This document shows, one piece after another, positions 8,006 through 12,031 of a stretch of DNA of 12,031 nucleotides (position 1 is its first letter; every line of letters begins with the position of its first letter). The position numbers were made by a program, and so were the translations under genes. Source of the DNA: JAXHLG01 sp046497225 (GTDB lineage Bacteria; Patescibacteriota; Minisyncoccia; Moranbacterales; DUUL01); contig JAWOGA010000005.1 of assembly GCA_046497225.1 (NCBI GenBank), positions 1 through 12,031 on the forward strand. Reading direction: 5' to 3'. The notes below the pieces were generated by a model. The model did not search any database. It saw only the letters and a list, made by a program, of their open reading frames with translations, and was not told where the DNA came from.

Positions 8006-9493
8006 ATGTCAAGCTTAATTAGAGCTTCATTTTGGCTTTCTTTGTCGGAATTGGCTTTCAATTTATCCGGATATATAATTCACGCTTTAATGGGCAGAAT
8101 TCTAGACACCGCCGACTACGGGAGATTTAGTATAATTATCACCTTTACCACTATGGTAATTATATTAATAGGCCGCGGCTTGCCTATTTCTATGAGTAAA
8201 TACTTAAGCGAAATCACACAAGATAAAGCAAATGGATATTTCAGAGTCAAAAAGGCCGCTCTTTATTTGCAACTCACAGTTGTTTCTTGTGTTACTTTAA
8301 TTTATTTCCTTATTTCCCCTATCTTTGCCAAACTACTCAACGATCCCAGCTTAACAAATCTTTTTCGCATCTCCTCCCTTATTATTCCGGCTTTTGCCAT
8401 GGCCAGTTTCTATGCCTACTATTTTACCGGCATCCAAGAATTCGGCAAAAAATCTTTCTTGAAGTTCTTGCGCTCCATCGCTAAAATATTTTTCATAGTG
8501 GGCTTAGGTTACTTTTTTAAAGTTACCGGAGCAATTATAGGCCAAGCCTTGGCGCCTCTGGTAGTGTATATAACCGGCTATTTTATAGACCCTTTCTCCA
8601 AGCTAAAATGCAAAAAAGAACCCAGTTTCAAAAATACTCCCTTGGATAAAAATTTGATGAAAAAGTTGGCCCAATTCGCGTGGCCGATAATTCTTTTTAT
8701 GCTTTTTTATGAATTGATGATTTCTCTTAATCTCTACTTTGTAAAAGCTATGCTTCGGGAGGATGCTTTGGCCGGAATATACAACGCCGCTATGACTGTT
8801 AGTAGAATTCCTTATTATTTATTTTTCTTTATGACAGTTATCCTTTTGCCTAAAATATCGGAATCCACAAGCGCGGGAACAAAAGAAAAAACTCAAAAGC
8901 TCCTACAAAAAGCTTTTAAATACTTATTTTTGGGCATCTTTCCCACTGTAACCATTCTTTCTTTATTCTCGGGATCTGCGGTACGCTTTTTTTATGGGGC
9001 CGGCTACTCCGCCGCCGGTCCGGTAATGAGCATTCTTATTATTGGGTTTGGATTTTTAACTATTTTTTATGTTTTAACTTTTGTTCTAAATGGAAGCGGA
9101 TTTAATAAATTCCCTATGTACATATCTTTACTGGGAGTTATATTAAATGCTTTTTTAAATTATTTTCTAATAAAAGAAATGGGTTTATTGGGATCCGCGC
9201 TGGCAACTACTATAACATCAGGTATTATCCTTCTGGCTGCCATAATTTATTCTAATCGAAAAATTATCAAATTTATTAATGTTTTTTCCATAACAAAATA
9301 TTTAGCGGCCAGTTTGATAATTTACTGGGCGGGAACTTTCTTGACTCAAGGAAGATACATTTTCATATTATGGTCAATTCTTTTAATGGCTTTGTATATT
9401 ACTTTAATGATAATTATGAAAGAAATAGGAAAAAAAGACTATGACTACATAATCAAATCTCTCAAAAAACAAAAAAAACCTTCCAACCTCTAA
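8006..9493 (+). CDS. Wzx/MATE-type lipid-linked oligosaccharide flippase
   Basis: A 495-residue membrane protein with about 12-14 hydrophobic segments spread over its whole length, the layout of polysaccharide flippases of the MVF/MOP superfamily. Family-like features are the opening helix with SLSELAFNLSGYIIHALMGR followed by the DTADYGRFS turn, the mid-protein LAGIYNAAMTVSRIPYYLFF, and FGFLTIFYVLTFVLNGSGF near the second half. It would turn lipid-linked glycans made by the upstream glycosyltransferases to the outer face. I prefer the ATG at 8006 over the in-frame GTG at 8003, which would add one residue; neither has a Shine-Dalgarno (leader acacctcttgtg). It starts 51 bases after the kinase gene and is the last gene before a new promoter. 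Confidence 0.9.
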   Translation: MSSLIRASFWLSLSELAFNLSGYIIHALMGRILDTADYGRFSIIITFTTMVIILIGRGLPISMSKYLSEITQDKANGYFRVKKAALYLQLTVVSCVTLIYFLISPIFAKLLNDPSLTNLFRISSLIIPAFAMASFYAYYFTGIQEFGKKSFLKFLRSIAKIFFIVGLGYFFKVTGAIIGQALAPLVVYITGYFIDPFSKLKCKKEPSFKNTPLDKNLMKKLAQFAWPIILFMLFYELMISLNLYFVKAMLREDALAGIYNAAMTVSRIPYYLFFFMTVILLPKISESTSAGTKEKTQKLLQKAFKYLFLGIFPTVTILSLFSGSAVRFFYGAGYSAAGPVMSILIIGFGFLTIFYVLTFVLNGSGFNKFPMYISLLGVILNAFLNYFLIKEMGLLGSALATTITSGIILLAAIIYSNRKIIKFINVFSITKYLAASLIIYWAGTFLTQGRYIFILWSILLMALYITLMIIMKEIGKKDYDYIIKSLKKQKKPSNL

Positions 9494-9514
9494 TCGTTAC
9501 AAAAAATTTCCCTA

Positions 9515-9558
9515 TCAAGATCTTGACACTTGTTAAATTGATTCTTTAAATATATAAT
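9515..9558 (+). promoter_or_regulatory. Sigma-70-like promoter with overlapping palindrome
   Basis: TTGTTA at 9530-9535 is followed after 17 bases by a perfect TATAAT at 9553-9558. The predicted transcript starts about 20 bases before the ATG at 9586. TTGACA at 9523-9528 sits just upstream and has TTAAAT 17 bases away (9546-9551), a second weaker pairing. A perfect 12-base palindrome, TCAAGATCTTGA at 9515-9526, covers the upstream edge and could be an operator. Such a palindrome is expected a few times per 12 kb by chance, so its position is the only argument for function. Confidence 0.6.
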
Positions 9559-9585
9559 AAAAACAATGATCAATAAAATAATTTT

Positions 9586-10659
9586 ATGAACAAAAATTTA
9601 TATTTGGGACACCTTTTTCTATTTCTCCTTCTTGCTTTGGTGTTATGGGGTTCTTACGTCATCTTCAAGCCATTTCTCGTTGCCTTATTTTTGGCTTTTG
9701 TTTTATATACTCTTTTCAGAAAAATTTACTTAAATTTAAACAAAAAACTAGGAGGAAGAAAAAGTTTGAGCTCTCTCTTGATGTGTATTTTAATCATATT
9801 CATCGTAATTCTGCCAATATTTGGAACTTTGGGATTAGCAATTTCTGAAACAACCTCTTTGATTCAAAGTTTTCAAAACAAAGAAACAGGTTTAAGTTTG
9901 GAGCCGATCAAAACATTACCCATAATAGAAAATTTTAATTTTATTCCAAGCGAGATAGATTACAAAAGCCTTTTAAATAATCCTCAAATAACAGACAACG
10001 CTAAAAATGTCGGAGGGGTTATCATTGGGATTGCCAAAAGCGCCTATGATAGCACTAGCAGCTTCATTTTTATGCTGGTGGTAATGTTTTTCTCTTTGTA
10101 TTATTTCTTTAAAGACGGAGAAGCCCTCTTGAAAAAAATGATGAAGGTTAGCCCGCTAAGCACAAAGCAAGAGAAAAAATTATTGGAAAGATTTGAGGCC
10201 ATTTCAAAAGCCACTATAAAAGGAACCCTGATAATCGCTGTTATTCAAGGAGCTTTAATGGGACTAACCTTCTGGGCTGTAGGGGTTTCCGCTCCGGTTT
10301 TTTGGGCGATTATTACGGTCATAATATCTATTATTCCTCTTTTGGGAGCTGTTTTGGTTTGGCTTCCAATTGGATTAGTTATGCTATTACTAGGAAATAT
10401 CTGGCAAGCCATTGTTATTTTTGCCATCGGAGGCATTATAGTAAGCAGTGTTGATAACTTCCTTAGACCGAAATTAGTTGAGGGACAAACCAGCCTCCAC
10501 CCTTTGCTTGTTTTTTTGTCAACTCTTGGCGGATTAGCTGTTTTTGGCCCCATGGGATTTATTATAGGTCCTGTGATTATATCCCTTCTCTTAGCCTTGC
10601 TTGAGATATACCAAGAACAATTCAAACAAGAACTCAAATCATGCAACAATGCCCAATAA
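9586..10659 (+). CDS. AI-2E/PerM family (UPF0118) membrane transporter
   Basis: A 357-residue protein of the AI-2E transporter family, whose members export small molecules or act as Na+/H+ antiporters; which applies here cannot be told. About eight membrane segments are visible: a hydrophobic pair in the first 45 residues, one near 62-85, an amphipathic central region, one near 155-175, and a dense C-terminal bundle. Family hallmarks in the C-terminal half are SIIPLLGAVLVWLPIG, then DNFLRPKLVEGQTSLHPLLV and GGLAVFGPMGFIIGPVI. Length is normal. It has its own promoter upstream and probably begins a separate transcript from the glycan genes. The leader (aaaataatttt) has no Shine-Dalgarno. Confidence 0.92.
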   Translation: MNKNLYLGHLFLFLLLALVLWGSYVIFKPFLVALFLAFVLYTLFRKIYLNLNKKLGGRKSLSSLLMCILIIFIVILPIFGTLGLAISETTSLIQSFQNKETGLSLEPIKTLPIIENFNFIPSEIDYKSLLNNPQITDNAKNVGGVIIGIAKSAYDSTSSFIFMLVVMFFSLYYFFKDGEALLKKMMKVSPLSTKQEKKLLERFEAISKATIKGTLIIAVIQGALMGLTFWAVGVSAPVFWAIITVIISIIPLLGAVLVWLPIGLVMLLLGNIWQAIVIFAIGGIIVSSVDNFLRPKLVEGQTSLHPLLVFLSTLGGLAVFGPMGFIIGPVIISLLLALLEIYQEQFKQELKSCNNAQ

Positions 10660-10744
10660 CATTTATTCTAATAATTAAAATAATGAGCAAAATAATCCGG
10701 CATAGCCAATAAAATAAAAAGTCCTTAACTCCTAACTAAACAAA

Positions 10745-11179
10745 ATGATACAAGAAAGTTATTTATATGTTATGATCCCGGTGATTGTAGGAGGAATAAC
10801 TCAAATTACCAAATTCACTCTTTACTCCTGGAAGCACGGCTTTAATTGGAGTTATTTCTTTACTCATGGTCATATGCCCTCTACTCATAGCGCTTTTGTG
10901 GTATCTCTGATTTTGACTACTGGAAATTTGGCCGGCTATGACAGCGCCGCATTTCTAATCGCTTTTTCCTTGGGCATTATTATTATTGACGACGCTCTAA
11001 GACTAAGAATGTATTTGGGAGATCAAGGAAGATATCTCAATATGCTAATTGAAAACTTGCAAATGGATCCTAATAAATACCCCCGATTAAAAGAAAGAAT
11101 CGGCCACCGATCATCAGAGGTAGTTGTTGGAATTGTTTATGGATTCATTCTAACCTCTCTTTTGATTTATTTTTTCTAA
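10745..11179 (+). CDS. Divergent PAP2 family (DUF212) membrane protein
   Basis: A 144-residue membrane protein of the divergent PAP2 family, related to phosphatidic-acid phosphatase type 2 and vanadium haloperoxidases. The pattern is complete: an early lysine (K23) in QITKFTLYSW, HMPSTHSAFV in place of the usual PSGH motif (H48), a long helix carrying IDDALRLRMYLGDQGRYLN, and RIGHRSSEVVVG with H121 and E125 as the third motif. Four or five membrane segments fit its length. The likely role is dephosphorylation of a lipid phosphate such as a polyprenyl pyrophosphate, which would suit a window rich in polyprenyl-linked glycan steps, but activity in this family is poorly established. It follows the transporter by 85 bases and ends ahead of a bidirectional terminator. 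Confidence 0.9.
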   Translation: MIQESYLYVMIPVIVGGITQITKFTLYSWKHGFNWSYFFTHGHMPSTHSAFVVSLILTTGNLAGYDSAAFLIAFSLGIIIIDDALRLRMYLGDQGRYLNMLIENLQMDPNKYPRLKERIGHRSSEVVVGIVYGFILTSLLIYFF

Positions 11180-11209
11180 AACTATAGCCTCTAAAAAAGC
11201 AAAATAAAA

Positions 11210-11236
11210 AAGAGCCGGCTTGATAAGTCGGCTCTT
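11210..11236. terminator. Bidirectional intrinsic terminator between convergent genes
   Basis: A 12-bp stem pairs 11210-11221 (aagagccggctt) with 11225-11236 (aagtcggctctt). The only non-Watson-Crick position is a G-T wobble. The formal loop is GAT, with the inner A-T pairs probably open. On the minus strand the hairpin is followed by TTTTTATTTT, a strong U-tract. On the plus strand it is followed by AAATTTTT. It lies 30 bases after the PAP2 stop and 11 bases after the minus-strand lipoprotein stop, so it can end both transcripts; the minus-strand version is stronger. Confidence 0.88.
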
Positions 11237-11247
11237 AAATTTTTCAT

Positions 11248-11499
11248 TTATCTCCTCCTGTTTAAATGATTGATTGCTCTGTAAATCTCCCTCTTGTCCA
11301 TAGCGTCTCCCGCCATAAACCCTGCGCCGGCACCAATAGCGGTGCCAAGAAGGGTACTCTCCGTGTCATGGCCAAGGGCCTGGCCGGAAAGTGCTCCCGC
11401 GCCGGCGCCCAGCAATGCTCCATATTGAGCATTGTAGCCTCTTGCGCAACCGGAACACAAAAGACAAAACAAACACAAGGAAAAGAAAATCTTTTTCAT
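11248..11499 (-). CDS. Small glycine-zipper lipoprotein
   Basis: An 83-residue secreted protein beginning MKKIFFSLCLFCLLCSGC. This is a lipoprotein-type signal with the acylated cysteine at C18 and SG before it; the -3 residue is Cys rather than the usual Leu. Ala at +2 does not signal inner-membrane retention in diderms. The mature part has two glycine-zipper segments, LLGAGAGALSG and GTAIGAGAGFMAGDAMDK, separated by a polar turn, like the glycine-zipper 2TM/17-kDa-antigen group of envelope lipoproteins. An in-frame ATG 12 codons upstream (11535) exists but lies inside the preceding gene. The start at 11499 has a textbook AAGGAG six bases away and puts the signal peptide at the N terminus. 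It is translationally close to the upstream gene, whose stop overlaps its Shine-Dalgarno. GC is far above that of the plus-strand genes. Confidence 0.85.
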   Translation of the reverse strand: MKKIFFSLCLFCLLCSGCARGYNAQYGALLGAGAGALSGQALGHDTESTLLGTAIGAGAGFMAGDAMDKREIYRAINHLNRRR

Positions 11500-11505
11500 A
11501 ATAAA

Positions 11506-11511
11506 CTCCTT
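11506..11511 (-). promoter_or_regulatory. Shine-Dalgarno deciding the start of the glycine-zipper gene
   Basis: AAGGAG on the minus strand lies six bases before ATG at 11499 and overlaps the TAA stop (11510-11512) of the preceding lipoprotein gene, which suggests coupled translation. It rules in favour of the short start and is one of only two clear ribosome binding sites in the window. Confidence 0.85.
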
Positions 11512-11908
11512 ACCAATACCGGTAGCTTGAGTCAAAAGTTCTTCTTCCTTCTCTGATTAGATCCAGAAGCTCATCCAAGGTGTCGATCTGGTCTCGATAG
11601 CCCCGCTGCTGATATCCCCCGCGAGCCCGGTCTGTTCTATGCCATTCCCGGGCCGCTTGGGCTCTCATCATCTCCTCGCGAGCCCACTCTTGTGAGCCGC
11701 GAGCCAGCGATTGTTGAGCTCTCCCCATATCGTTCAGATATTGGGGACTGCTAGATCCCATCCAAGCCGGAGGCGCAGACGGGTAGTTAAAGGTTGGGCG
11801 ATCACGTAGAGACAAGTGAGGAGGATTTTGCATATAACCCTCCGTCGCACAGCCAACTAGCACAAAACCGCAAAAAATCACTACTGTCGTAAAAATAATC
11901 GCTCTCAT
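11510..11908 (-). CDS. Arginine-rich, lysine-free lipoprotein of unknown function
   Basis: A 132-residue protein not recognised as a named family. It starts MRAIIFTTVVIFCGFVLVGC, a lipoprotein signal peptide with lipobox LVGC and modified C20; Ala21 does not signal inner-membrane retention. The mature part has a proline/serine/aromatic linker (residues about 28-55, with PSAPPAWMGSSSP), then a charged, probably helical stretch rich in Arg, Gln and Ala (RAQQSLARGSQEWAREEMMR), a Gly/Tyr/Arg patch (RARGGYQQRGYRD), and an acidic-leucine helix LDELLDLIREGRRTF before the SSYRYW end. It contains 17 Arg and no Lys, unlike the lysine-rich plus-strand proteins. First gene of the minus-strand pair, with promoter upstream and AAGGGGGG ribosome site just before the ATG. 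It is probably an outer-envelope or periplasm-facing protein; function unknown. Confidence 0.8.
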   Translation of the reverse strand: MRAIIFTTVVIFCGFVLVGCATEGYMQNPPHLSLRDRPTFNYPSAPPAWMGSSSPQYLNDMGRAQQSLARGSQEWAREEMMRAQAAREWHRTDRARGGYQQRGYRDQIDTLDELLDLIREGRRTFDSSYRYW

Positions 11909-11911
11909 ATG

Positions 11912-11919
11912 CCCCCCTT
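11912..11919 (-). promoter_or_regulatory. Shine-Dalgarno of the arginine-rich lipoprotein gene
   Basis: AAGGGGGG on the minus strand ends three bases before the ATG at 11908, placing the AGG core at a workable distance. It fixes the start at the residue that begins the lipoprotein signal peptide. Confidence 0.75.
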
Positions 11920-11964
11920 GTTATGGAGATTTTTTACCTATTGCAAAGAACTTTTAAACACTTG

Positions 11965-11993
11965 ATTATACACCTAAATACAAAAAATGTCAA
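11965..11993 (-). promoter_or_regulatory. Consensus sigma-70 promoter of the lipoprotein pair
   Basis: On the minus strand TTGACA (11988-11993) and TATAAT (11965-11970) are both perfect matches and stand exactly 17 bases apart. The expected start is near 11958, giving a leader of about 50 bases before the ATG at 11908. It is the best promoter in the window. Two inverted repeats lie over and just upstream of the -35 box. Confidence 0.88.
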
Positions 11994-12013
11994 TATTGAA
12001 ATTCTTTTTCAAT
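11990..12013 (-). repeat. Two inverted repeats at and upstream of the -35 box, possible operator
   Basis: TCAATATTGA at 11990-11999 is a perfect 10-base palindrome overlapping the -35 box. ATTGAAA at 11995-12001 and TTTCAAT at 12007-12013 form 7-base arms with a 5-base spacer immediately upstream. The two share bases. Position suits a repressor or activator site. The sequence is AT-rich, so chance is possible. Confidence 0.45.
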
Positions 12014-12031
12014 GTGTTATCATAATAAATC

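Noticed and set aside
850..9586. Archaeal TATA boxes upstream of the plus-strand genes, pointing to a DPANN archaeon
   Set aside because: AT-rich tracts are present, but their distance from the start codons varies (for example about -14 at 890 against -35 at 9586). The 9530-9558 boxes fit a bacterial sigma-70 promoter.
10245..10649. A 134-codon minus-strand frame opposite the AI-2E-family gene
   Set aside because: It is antisense to the conserved C-terminal bundle of the transporter, has no plausible domain and no ribosome site.
11500..11535. Longer N terminus of the glycine-zipper protein from ATG at 11535
   Set aside because: It would put 12 polar residues ahead of a lipoprotein signal peptide, and it overlaps the preceding gene; the ATG at 11499 has a perfect AAGGAG.
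11266..11556. A 96-codon plus-strand frame across the lipoprotein genes
   Set aside because: The minus strand here has signal peptides, Shine-Dalgarno sites, a promoter and a terminator; the plus frame is low-complexity shadow.
1..12031. CRISPR array, tRNA, rRNA or insertion sequence
   Set aside because: I saw no regularly spaced direct repeats, no tRNA-like cloverleaf in the short gaps, and no transposase or terminal inverted repeats.

Overview
This 12 kb window reads as bacterial, most likely an uncultivated AT-rich lineage of the Patescibacteria/CPR kind. That placement is inferred from gene content and style: lysine-rich, AT-rich genes, short spacers, almost no Shine-Dalgarno sequences, a DPM1-like glycosyltransferase with a membrane tail, a GT-C-like membrane protein, an RtcB homologue and a divergent PAP2 protein. 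A DPANN archaeon is a weaker alternative for the left part. The sigma-70-type promoters and the lipoprotein signals point to bacteria.

Positions 1-9493 form a one-direction surface-glycan or glycolipid gene set. In order it holds: a family-2 glycosyltransferase cut by the left edge; a family-4 glycosyltransferase; after a 169-base gap, a large polytopic GT-C-like protein with a small membrane-anchored partner; a second family-4 glycosyltransferase; a divergent RtcB homologue; a thymidylate-kinase-like P-loop kinase; and a Wzx/MATE-type flippase. A plausible scheme is that the GT2 charges a polyprenyl carrier, the GT4 enzymes extend the glycan on the inner face, the flippase turns it over, and the GT-C-like protein acts on the outer face. 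The RtcB homologue keeps the guanylylated histidine and most metal ligands, but it lacks several residues that are otherwise near-invariant. It is the most interesting protein here.

Positions 9494-11179 hold two further plus-strand membrane genes: an AI-2E/PerM-family transporter with its own promoter, and a divergent PAP2 (DUF212) protein.

Positions 11200-12031 are a compact minus-strand unit that looks foreign to the rest. It has a perfect TTGACA-17-TATAAT promoter flanked by palindromes, two small lipoprotein genes with strong Shine-Dalgarno sites, and a bidirectional hairpin terminator separating it from the plus-strand genes. Its GC is about 57-67% in the lines counted, against roughly 15-47% in lines sampled from the rest. 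One of its proteins has no lysine and 17 arginines. It is either a recently acquired cassette or an assembly join.
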